Of a DNA stretch of 5,271 bases, positions 1 through 4,642 are shown piece after piece (position 1 is the stretch's first letter; each line of letters starts with the position of its first letter). The notes under the pieces were generated by a model. That model searched no databases. It had not been told where the DNA came from and was given only the letters and a program-made list of their open reading frames with translations. The position numbers and the translations under genes were made by a program. This DNA comes from Spirochaetia bacterium (GTDB lineage Bacteria > Spirochaetota > UBA4802 > UBA5550): NCBI GenBank assembly GCA_031289575.1, contig JAITPE010000201.1:1-5271 (forward strand), written 5' to 3'.

Positions 1-81
1 CCTCCGCTTCCTTAAATTGTAAGTACACCTTAGTAGAGCTATGAATTTTTGGCAAGTTGTTTTTTCCGAAATTTAAGTTTT

Positions 82-119
82 AGGACAGTCTGAAACGGGG
101 GTTTCGCGTTGTGTGTCCT
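82..119. repeat. Imperfect stem with inner GAAAC/GTTTC hairpin
   Basis: AGGACA (82-87) is complementary to TGTCCT (114-119). Between these arms, GAAAC (92-96) and GTTTC (101-105) pair around a GGGG loop. As RNA this would be a two-part stem-loop with internal unpaired bases. It is the first of four adjacent potential hairpins. No T-tract follows, so it is not a standard terminator. Confidence 0.4.
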
Positions 120-133
120 TGAGTTCCGCGGGG

Positions 134-147
134 CACGAATATTCGTG
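134..147. repeat. Perfect 14-bp palindrome CACGAATATTCGTG
   Basis: CACGAATATTCGTG is a perfect two-fold symmetric DNA sequence. TTC (124-126) and GAA (148-150) could extend pairing across a bulge. Perfect dyads of this length are typical of operators for dimeric repressors, but no regulator gene lies in the window and no promoter boxes are evident beside it. It may equally be part of the local hairpin cluster. Confidence 0.45.
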
Positions 148-161
148 GAAAAGCAGTAAGG

Positions 162-196
162 CCAATATAAACGATGCGCAGCAGTGTTTATATTGG
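162..196. repeat. 11-bp perfect inverted repeat (AT-rich hairpin)
   Basis: CCAATATAAAC (162-172) is exactly complementary to GTTTATATTGG (186-196). The 13-base loop can form a small TGC/GCA stem of its own (175-177 with 181-183). The 3' flank is ATTGTAAAGG, not a T-tract, so it does not look like an intrinsic terminator on the plus strand. It could be an operator-like dyad or an RNA structural element. Confidence 0.55.
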
Positions 197-212
197 ATTG
201 TAAAGGCAAAAT

Positions 213-241
213 CCCTGCTCCTCTTTATAAGAGGGGCAGGG
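213..241. repeat. 12-bp inverted repeat, possible leftward terminator
   Basis: CCCTGCTCCTCT (213-224) pairs with AGAGGGGCAGGG (230-241) through 12 base pairs, one of them a G-U wobble in the plus-strand RNA, around a TTATA loop. On the plus strand it is followed by TAAAAATAAAAGG, which lacks a U-tract. Read on the minus strand it is followed by ATTTTGCC, a weak U-tract, so a minus-direction intrinsic terminator is possible. No minus-strand gene is visible that would need it. The stem is GC-rich and stable whatever its function. Confidence 0.5.
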
Positions 242-407
242 TAAAAATAAAAGGCTTACATCCTCCTCACGCAGAATAGCGATCTCCTTACAGGAATTTT
301 TGTGACAATAATTAAGTAAAAACACAATCAGGGATTTTTCCTATAGGCTTGATTGCAACCTTTTCTTTGCCGCCTCTGTCTTTAAGGTTATCGAAAAGGA
401 TAAAATT

Positions 408-494
408 ATGATTATAGCGGCAATTATTCTGGCATCATATCTCATCTGTTGCTTCACGGCCTTCAGAATCATCAAAGGCCTCCGGCAGCCATAG
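408..494 (+). CDS. Candidate 28-residue single-helix membrane micropeptide
   Basis: An ATG at 408 opens 28 codons ending in TAG (492-494). It is preceded by AAAAGGA (394-400) with a 7-base spacer, which is a good ribosome site. The peptide begins MIIAAIILASYLICCF, a hydrophobic run long enough for one membrane helix, and ends in a basic tail containing Arg, Lys and Arg (FRIIKGLRQP). By the positive-inside rule the C-terminus would lie in the cytoplasm. Two adjacent cysteines sit at residues 14 and 15. It ends 16 bases before the -35 box of the sigma operon. I do not recognise a family. The start context and the membrane-like composition support it, but an ORF this short can arise by chance, and no clear promoter precedes it: TTGTGA (300-305) and CACAAT (323-328), 17 bases apart, is only a weak candidate. 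Confidence 0.4.
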   Translation: MIIAAIILASYLICCFTAFRIIKGLRQP

Positions 495-510
495 GCATAA
501 AAAATTTGGA

Positions 511-539
511 TTGACAGAAGCATCTTTTTGTGGAATAAA
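511..539 (+). promoter_or_regulatory. Sigma-70-type promoter of the sigma-factor operon
   Basis: TTGACA (511-516) is a perfect -35 hexamer. After a 17-base spacer comes AATAAA (534-539), which matches four of six positions of the -10 consensus. Transcription would begin near 546, just upstream of the AGGAG ribosome site of the gene at 565, giving a leader of about 20 bases. The hexamers look like those for the housekeeping sigma factor rather than an ECF type, so autoregulation by the encoded ECF sigma is not evident here. Confidence 0.6.
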
Positions 540-564
540 GCCGTATTTTTGCAGGAGTAACAAT

Positions 565-906
565 ATGGAGTCAGTTCCATCCAAAGCCGCCCAGATCATT
601 ATAAGCGTTATACCCATTGTGGGTATTGTAATGGGTTCAACCGTAATTTTTTTCTACCTTTTGTGGAACCACAAACAGCGCATTAAAATAATAGAAAAAG
701 GAACTTACAAAAAGTCCGATTTTGATATAGATGTGTTCAGCATACTGTCGGGCCTTATTCTTTCGAGCCTTGGGGTAAGCCTTGTTGTGTTTTTCCTTAT
801 CAAAGAAGGGTTTACGTACGGAGTGCTCAGCGGACTGATTCCGCTCGCGATAGGAATCAGTTTTATCATATTCTTTATTCTAAGATTGAAGTTTTTCAGG
901 CAGTAA
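565..906 (+). CDS. Three-helix membrane protein of unknown function, upstream of ECF sigma
   Basis: This is a 113-residue inner-membrane protein. I chose the ATG at 565 because AGGAG (553-557) lies 7 bases upstream. The in-frame TTG at 511 falls inside the promoter -35 box and would lack a ribosome site. Hydrophobic helices lie at about residues 11-34, 57-79 and 86-106. Between the first two is a charged stretch, HKQRIKIIEKGTY (36-48). A short basic segment followed by Ile-Glu-Lys-Gly after a first helix resembles the small DUF6249-type membrane proteins often found near regulatory genes, but this family assignment comes from memory and is tentative. The stop codon overlaps the ATG of the sigma factor (TAATG), so the two are translationally coupled. 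That coupling suggests a role in the same signalling unit, perhaps as a sensor or a partner of the anti-sigma factor. No enzymatic motif is visible. Confidence 0.85.
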   Translation: MESVPSKAAQIIISVIPIVGIVMGSTVIFFYLLWNHKQRIKIIEKGTYKKSDFDIDVFSILSGLILSSLGVSLVVFFLIKEGFTYGVLSGLIPLAIGISFIIFFILRLKFFRQ

Positions 907-1466
907 TGGATGAACAAAGAAACGATGAACAAATCGTTAGGCAGATTCTCTATGGCGACACCGAAGCATTCAGAGTAATTGTAGGGCGTTATCAGAAACA
1001 AATTTTCAATATGGGTTTCAGATTTTTCAGGAACGAAAACGACGCGTACGATTTTGTTCAGGAAGTTTTTATCAAGGCTTTTCAAAAGTTGGGCTCATTC
1101 AGGGGATTATCGCCTTTTCGTTTTTGGCTGCTTAAAATAGCCTACAATACCGGCATCAACAGTGTTAAGGCCTACAAAAGCACCAGTCCTATTGATGATG
1201 TCGCCATACCGTCGGCGGAAAAGAGCCCTGAAGAAAAGCATCTGAATGAGGAGCTGCGCAAGCTGCTTTTAGACGCGGTAAACACTCTTCCGGAACGCTA
1301 TAGAATATGCGTTGACTTTTATTTTTTTTACGGACTTTCGTATAACGAAATAAGCTCTATGACGGGCTTTCCGGTTAATACGATTAAGTCCAATGTTTTC
1401 AGAGCAAAAAAAGAACTGCGGGACCTTTTGTCGGGAACCATTGCGGAGGATTATTATGAATTGTGA
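906..1466 (+). CDS. ECF-type RNA polymerase sigma factor (sigma-70 family)
   Basis: The 186-residue protein has the two-domain architecture of extracytoplasmic-function sigma factors, lacking regions 1 and 3. Region 2 spans about residues 22-91. It includes the core-binding segment around DAYDFVQEVFIKAF (46-59) and the -10 recognition segment FRFWLLKIAYNTGIN (71-85). Region 4 spans about 117-175, with LPERYR (128-133) leading into the helix-turn-helix LSYNEISSMTGFPVNTIKSN (144-163), then RAKKEL, which binds the -35 element. The length is normal for the family. It directs RNA polymerase to a dedicated regulon, typically for envelope or stress responses, and is normally held inactive by a cognate anti-sigma factor. 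The start overlaps the upstream stop codon and has only a weak AGG ribosome site (898-900), so coupled translation is likely. The last 11 bases overlap the anti-sigma gene. The regulon cannot be told from the sequence. Confidence 0.96.
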   Translation: MDEQRNDEQIVRQILYGDTEAFRVIVGRYQKQIFNMGFRFFRNENDAYDFVQEVFIKAFQKLGSFRGLSPFRFWLLKIAYNTGINSVKAYKSTSPIDDVAIPSAEKSPEEKHLNEELRKLLLDAVNTLPERYRICVDFYFFYGLSYNEISSMTGFPVNTIKSNVFRAKKELRDLLSGTIAEDYYEL

Positions 1467-1926
1467 AGATCATATCAGCCATTACCTTAAACGGGAAAGC
1501 ATTGACCGTTTGCCTTTTTTGGTCAAAATCCATCTCCTGTGGTGCGGGAAATGTAGAAGGGAAATACCCGCGCTGCGGAAAAATCTTGCCGCGTACCGCG
1601 GCATTTTTCCGTATGCCATGAAGCGGGACATGAGCGATTCCATAATGCGCTCCGTTTGTAAGATGCTTCCATACAAACGGGGTGCGGTATCCGAGTCAAA
1701 ATGGATTATCAGCGGATGTATACTTCTCGGCAGCATTTTTCTCATGCCATTCAATAATTCCATGCAGTGGGTCAGGGACAGTTTTGGCGAATTTTTTGAT
1801 ATCCCCTTAACTATAGTAATGGGCATGGCTATCTCGCTCTATATCACGCTTTTCGCCGCTTCTCATTTAAAAAACTTCGGCCTGCGCTCCAAAATCGACC
1901 GCATTCTGGCAAAAGAGGCGCAATAG
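1456..1926 (+). CDS. Zinc-finger anti-sigma factor with two membrane helices
   Basis: This 156-residue protein is almost certainly the partner of the sigma factor it overlaps by 11 bases. The ATG at 1456 is preceded by GGAGGA (1445-1450) with a 5-base spacer. The N-terminal domain carries the ZAS zinc signature: Cys3 and an exact His-x3-Cys-x2-Cys at His26, Cys30 and Cys33. In this family the domain clamps the sigma factor in the cytoplasm. Two hydrophobic helices follow at about 82-100 and 117-137, joined by a loop of about 17 residues, and the protein ends in a basic cytoplasmic tail (RSKIDRILAK). Classical RseA or RsiW proteins have one helix and a sizeable extracytoplasmic sensor. This one has essentially none, so the stimulus may enter through the membrane or through another protein, such as the three-helix protein at 565. 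Assignment as an anti-sigma factor is strong; the topology is inferred from hydrophobicity. Confidence 0.88.
   Translation: MNCEDHISHYLKRESIDRLPFLVKIHLLWCGKCRREIPALRKNLAAYRGIFPYAMKRDMSDSIMRSVCKMLPYKRGAVSESKWIISGCILLGSIFLMPFNNSMQWVRDSFGEFFDIPLTIVMGMAISLYITLFAASHLKNFGLRSKIDRILAKEAQ
1915..1925 (+). promoter_or_regulatory. GAGG ribosome site and probable ATA start of the TrmFO homologue
   Basis: In the TrmFO frame, the nearest upstream stop is TGA at 1797-1799. No ATG, GTG or TTG occurs between it and the TTG at 1980, which lies beyond the FAD-binding GAGLAG motif. ATA at 1923-1925 stands where family members start, giving (M)VRAKIIGAGLAG. It has GAGG (1915-1918) four bases upstream and overlaps the TAG stop of the anti-sigma gene. 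ATA is a permitted but rare initiator under bacterial code 11. Confidence 0.5.
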
Positions 1927-3164
1927 TACGCGCAAAAATCATAGGCGCAGGATTAGCCGGGGCCGAGGCCGCACTGCAGTTGGCAAACGAAGGCATAGGC
2001 GTTGACCTGTACGAAATGCGGCCGGCGGCAAAAAGCGGAGCGCATAAAACCGAAAATTTCGCCGAGCTTGTATGCTCAAACAGCCTGGGTAATCTTGACC
2101 CTTCCATCGCGCAGGGATTTTTGAACAATGAACTTCTTGAAAACGGTTCCTTTCTTATAAAAACCGCGCTCGAATGCCGGGCGCCGGGCGTTGATTCCCT
2201 TGTGCTCGACAAAGAGCTGTTTTCCAAAAAAATAACCGGACTCATATCCGGCAAGAGCGAAATAAAAATCATACGCAGGGAGGTTCAAGATATTGATGCC
2301 CTACCTTGCATAATCGCAACCGGGCCGCTGACCTCAAAAGCGTTGTCCCAAAAAATAGCCGCAGACTTCGGAAGCGAAAACTTTAGTTTTTTCGATGCGG
2401 CTGAACCGGTTGTCGCGGCAGAGTCTATTGATTTTACAAAAGCATTTCAGTCTCCGCGTTTTTCGCTCCGCACTGCGACATCCTGTCGGGAGGATACCGG
2501 CTGCATATACTGTCCCATGAACTCCCAGGAGTTTGATGATTTTTACAATATCCTCACAAGCGCTCCGCGTGTGGAACTAAAGCCATTTGAAGATACCGCG
2601 GCTTTCTTTAAATCTCACCCGCCCATAGAACTGCTTGCCGTCCTTGGAAAGGATGCGCTCATTGCGCGCACGTTGCCGCCTTTGGAGGGCAACGCGCGCG
2701 CCCTTGTTCATCTAAGGCAGGACGATATGCACAGCGGCATGTATCACATCAGCGGCTTCCACAGCAGCCTAAAATGGGGCGCGCAGCAAAAACTGATTCA
2801 TTCCATTCCGGGACTTGCAAAAGCGGAGATACTTGCCTATGGAGTAACCCACAAAAACACCTTCATCAAAAGTCCGGCGCTTTTATCCGAAACGCTCGAA
2901 AGCAGAACGCGGCCCGGACTTTTCTTTGCCGGACAAATTGCCGGAACCGAGGGCTACAGCGAGGCAATAGCAACAGGCTTTCTTGCCGGAAAAAACGCGG
3001 CCTGCTTTATAAAAGGGCGTCCCTTTTATAAGCCGGCCGCCGGCAGCATGGCAGGGGCGCTTGCCCGCTATATAAGTTTCTCCGGGCACAGGTTTTTTCA
3101 GCCGGTAAAGGCATCGTGGGGTATTATTCCGCCTACAGTATCTCCACCCTGCTGCCGGTGTTAA
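1923..3164 (+). CDS. trmFO: TrmFO-family folate/FAD-dependent RNA uracil methyltransferase homologue
   Basis: TrmFO makes 5-methyluridine at position 54 of the tRNA T-loop, using methylenetetrahydrofolate as carbon donor and reduced FAD as reductant, in the cytoplasm. The 413-residue product shows GAGLAG (8-13) of the FAD Rossmann fold, LYEMRP (29-34), ELVCSNSL with the conserved flavin-proximal Cys51, IATGPLTS (131-138), YCPM with Cys197, LRQDD, GVTHKNTFIKSP, FFAGQIAGTEGY (334-345) and FFQP (391-394). These appear in the family order and are diagnostic. Three things are odd. The only start that keeps the FAD motif is ATA. In the segment aligning with FFEGCMPIEV of Bacillus subtilis, this protein reads FFKSHPPIEL, so His232 replaces the cysteine reported there to attack C6 of uridine. 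The protein also ends about 20 residues after FFQP, roughly 30 short of the B. subtilis enzyme, within an overlap with purM. It could be an active variant, an enzyme on another RNA such as the 23S rRNA enzyme RlmFO, or a degenerating copy. The open frame argues against recent decay. Confidence 0.88.
   Translation: MVRAKIIGAGLAGAEAALQLANEGIGVDLYEMRPAAKSGAHKTENFAELVCSNSLGNLDPSIAQGFLNNELLENGSFLIKTALECRAPGVDSLVLDKELFSKKITGLISGKSEIKIIRREVQDIDALPCIIATGPLTSKALSQKIAADFGSENFSFFDAAEPVVAAESIDFTKAFQSPRFSLRTATSCREDTGCIYCPMNSQEFDDFYNILTSAPRVELKPFEDTAAFFKSHPPIELLAVLGKDALIARTLPPLEGNARALVHLRQDDMHSGMYHISGFHSSLKWGAQQKLIHSIPGLAKAEILAYGVTHKNTFIKSPALLSETLESRTRPGLFFAGQIAGTEGYSEAIATGFLAGKNAACFIKGRPFYKPAAGSMAGALARYISFSGHRFFQPVKASWGIIPPTVSPPCCRC
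3007..3044. repeat. Two adjacent hairpins within the trmFO 3' coding region
   Basis: TTATAAAAGGG (3007-3017) is exactly complementary to CCCTTTTATAA (3021-3031) around a CGT loop. Immediately after it, GCCGGC (3032-3037) and GCCGGC (3039-3044) form a second inverted repeat around a single C. Both lie in trmFO codons for the segment around FIKGRPFYKPAAGS. Seen from the minus strand they lie about 90-125 bases beyond the purM stop codon, and a run of six T residues follows about 11 bases past the first hairpin (2995 down to 2990). They could act in ending the purM transcript, although the T-run is not adjacent as in a canonical intrinsic terminator. Confidence 0.4.
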
Positions 3165-4167
3165 CTGTAACCTCTCCGATTATGGCGGCCTTTTCTCCAG
3201 CAGTCTTTAAAGCGGCAACGAGGGACTGGCTTGCAGTCTTATCTGTAACCAAAATCATCCCTATGCCCATATTAAAGGTGGTGAACATCTCTTTATCCGC
3301 TATATCGCCAAGGCTCTGAATCACGCCAAAAATATCGGGCGTTTTAAATGAGGATCTGTCAATCACTACAGATGTATCGTTTGGAAGAATGCGCGGAATA
3401 TTCTCATGGAAACCGCCGCCGGTTATATGCACGATTCCCTTTACCGGGATGCCTTCTTTTAAAACAGCAAGCAAGGCTTTAACGTATATGCGGGTCGGTT
3501 CGAGCAGTACGGCGCCAAGGGGCTTGGCAAACCCGGGAAGATTTTGGCCGGGGCTGTATCCCTTGATATCAAAAAACAGCTTTCTCACCATCGAATAACC
3601 ATTGCTGTGAATGCCCGAAGACTGCAGGCCTATGACCGTATCGCCCGCGTGTATTTGCGAACCGTCAATGATTCGTTCCCTGTCAACAACCCCTACAGCG
3701 AAGCCGGCTATATCGTATTCATCATCCGCCATTATTCCGGGATGCTCCGCTGTTTCTCCGCCAACAAGCGAGCAGCCGGCGCGTTTGCAGCCATCGGCAA
3801 CGCCCTTTACCACATCAACAAGTACATCCTCGCGCAGCTTTCCGCACGAAATATAATCCAAAAAGAAAAGCGGTTCCGCGCCCGATGTTATTATATCGTT
3901 CACGCACATCGCAACCGCGTCAATGCCGATAGTATCGTGCTTATTCATTTTTTTCGCGATCTGCAGTTTTGTGCCTACGCCATCGGTTCCGGAAACAAGA
4001 ACAGGGTCTTTCATCCCTCGGAAGCTGCCGTCGAAAAGCGCGCTGAAACCGCCGATTCCGGTTATAACACGCTCTGAAAATGTCGCCTTGACAATCGGCG
4101 TGATTTTTTTTACAAAGCTGTTTCCGCCCTCGACATTAACCCCGGAATCCTTATATGTAAGTCCCAT
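3133..4167 (-). CDS. purM: Phosphoribosylformylglycinamidine cyclo-ligase (AIR synthetase)
   Basis: PurM catalyses the fifth step of de novo purine synthesis, the ATP-dependent closure of formylglycinamidine ribonucleotide to 5-aminoimidazole ribonucleotide, as a cytoplasmic dimer. The 344-residue length is typical. Diagnostic segments are SGTDGVGTK (59-67), GIDAVAMCVNDI (81-92), GGETAEHPG (136-144), SSGIHSNGY (183-191) and HITGGGFHENIPR (247-259), in the order seen in the PurM/AIR synthase-related family. The ATG at 4165-4167 (minus strand) is preceded by GGAGG within TGGAGGAAAG, three bases away, and the N-terminus (GLTYKDSGVNVEGGN) is a classic PurM start. It is transcribed alone, convergent with the trmFO homologue, with a 32-bp overlap of 3' ends, and divergent from the PC4-like gene. 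No other pur gene is in the window. It appears intact, with all key motifs present. Confidence 0.97.
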   Translation of the reverse strand: MGLTYKDSGVNVEGGNSFVKKITPIVKATFSERVITGIGGFSALFDGSFRGMKDPVLVSGTDGVGTKLQIAKKMNKHDTIGIDAVAMCVNDIITSGAEPLFFLDYISCGKLREDVLVDVVKGVADGCKRAGCSLVGGETAEHPGIMADDEYDIAGFAVGVVDRERIIDGSQIHAGDTVIGLQSSGIHSNGYSMVRKLFFDIKGYSPGQNLPGFAKPLGAVLLEPTRIYVKALLAVLKEGIPVKGIVHITGGGFHENIPRILPNDTSVVIDRSSFKTPDIFGVIQSLGDIADKEMFTTFNMGIGMILVTDKTASQSLVAALKTAGEKAAIIGEVTVNTGSRVEIL

Positions 4168-4187
4168 TAGCTTTCCTCCAGCGGGTG

Positions 4188-4216
4188 ATTCAATAGTCCG
4201 GCTGCCGATTTGTCAA
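4188..4216 (-). promoter_or_regulatory. Probable purM promoter
   Basis: On the minus strand, TTGACA (4216 down to 4211) is a perfect -35 box. It is followed after exactly 17 bases by TTGAAT (4193 down to 4188), which matches four of six -10 positions. The predicted transcript starts near 4181, immediately before the TGGAGGAAAG ribosome site at 4180-4171, so the leader would be very short. No PurR-like box or purine riboswitch fits in so short a leader. Confidence 0.55.
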
Positions 4217-4289
4217 TCACTAATGGCGGCTAAAAAAGTTCTTGAAAAATAATATATGCTGAATATTTGTAACAAAAAAGGAGTCCAAC

Positions 4290-4625
4290 GTGATTATAAG
4301 CGATATTCAACGCAACGGTACAGAAATTATACGTGTAGAGGTTTCCGAATTTAAGGGCAGGGAACTCATCAACATGCGGATATGGTATTCCTCTATCGAC
4401 CAGAATTCAGGCGAGCAGGTATACAAGCCCACTCAAAAAGGATTTGCTCTTAATATTGAAAAATTCGGCGATTTGAAAGATGCTGTCGCGCGCCTTGAGC
4501 AATTTATATCCGACAGAAGCCTCGGCATTCAGCCGGAGCAGTTTAAAGAGGCTGTCTTAACGGAATCCGGCGCGCCGGAACCGCAAGAAGATGCAGATCT
4601 AGACGAAAATGACAAACAGGCTTAA
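4290..4625 (+). CDS. PC4/p15-like single-stranded nucleic acid-binding protein
   Basis: This 111-residue protein matches the transcriptional coactivator p15 (PC4) domain at about residues 3-72: an N-terminal strand region (DIQRNGTEIIRVEVSEFKGRE), then INMRIWY, then a PTQKGFALNIEKFGDLKDAV segment. The pattern of strands carrying the R-x-W/Y element, a PT-x-KG turn and a final amphipathic helix is the family hallmark. Bacterial members are small homodimers that bind single-stranded DNA or RNA; their physiological role is poorly defined. The C-terminus (about 90-111) is an acidic, probably disordered tail rich in Glu and Asp, like acidic tails of other single-strand binding proteins. GTG at 4290 is the start, with AAGGAG (4278-4283) six bases upstream. 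No strong promoter stands out in the 122-base divergent gap; TTGAAA (4242-4247) is the best -35 candidate, but its -10 is poor. A lipoprotein gene follows after 17 bases, probably co-transcribed. Confidence 0.88.
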   Translation: MIISDIQRNGTEIIRVEVSEFKGRELINMRIWYSSIDQNSGEQVYKPTQKGFALNIEKFGDLKDAVARLEQFISDRSLGIQPEQFKEAVLTESGAPEPQEDADLDENDKQA

Positions 4626-4642
4626 ACGCCTAAGGGGGACTT

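Larger units (their letters stand above)
1..407. other. Gene-free leader region rich in inverted repeats
   Basis: No reading frame here has both a credible start and a length or composition typical of a gene. All three plus-strand frames entering from the left edge stop within 45 bases. The stretch contains four inverted repeats spaced 14 to 16 bases apart (listed separately) and an AT-rich segment at about 300-350. I found no tRNA, no recognisable rRNA and no riboswitch class I could name. It could be an untranslated leader, the 3' end of an unseen upstream transcript, or a structured RNA gene. The sequence does not decide between these. Confidence 0.6.

Noticed and set aside
1..71. Possible N-terminus of a minus-strand gene running off the left edge
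   Set aside because: A frame is open from about 71 down to 1 and could start at TTG (59-57), but there is no strong ribosome site or promoter, and the few residues visible match nothing I know.
511..513. TTG as start of the three-helix membrane protein
   Set aside because: It coincides with the promoter -35 box and lacks a Shine-Dalgarno site. ATG 565 has AGGAG at the right distance, and the 18 extra residues look non-coding.
341..617. Two minus-strand open frames (341-580 and 435-617)
   Set aside because: They have no ribosome sites, no recognisable domain, and overlap the plus-strand promoter and micropeptide. Their hydrophobic parts mirror the plus-strand micropeptide.
1980..1982. TTG as start of the TrmFO homologue
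   Set aside because: It would remove the FAD-binding GAGLAG motif and has no ribosome site; the coding similarity clearly begins near 1923.
3544..4077. Long plus-strand open frame of 177 codons
   Set aside because: It lies entirely antisense to purM, whose motifs are unmistakable. The translation is rich in Arg and Ala without recognisable domains, as expected of a shadow frame.
4168..4289. Purine-responsive riboswitch or operator upstream of purM
   Set aside because: The predicted transcript starts directly at the ribosome site, leaving no room for a riboswitch, and no clear dyad operator is visible in the divergent gap.
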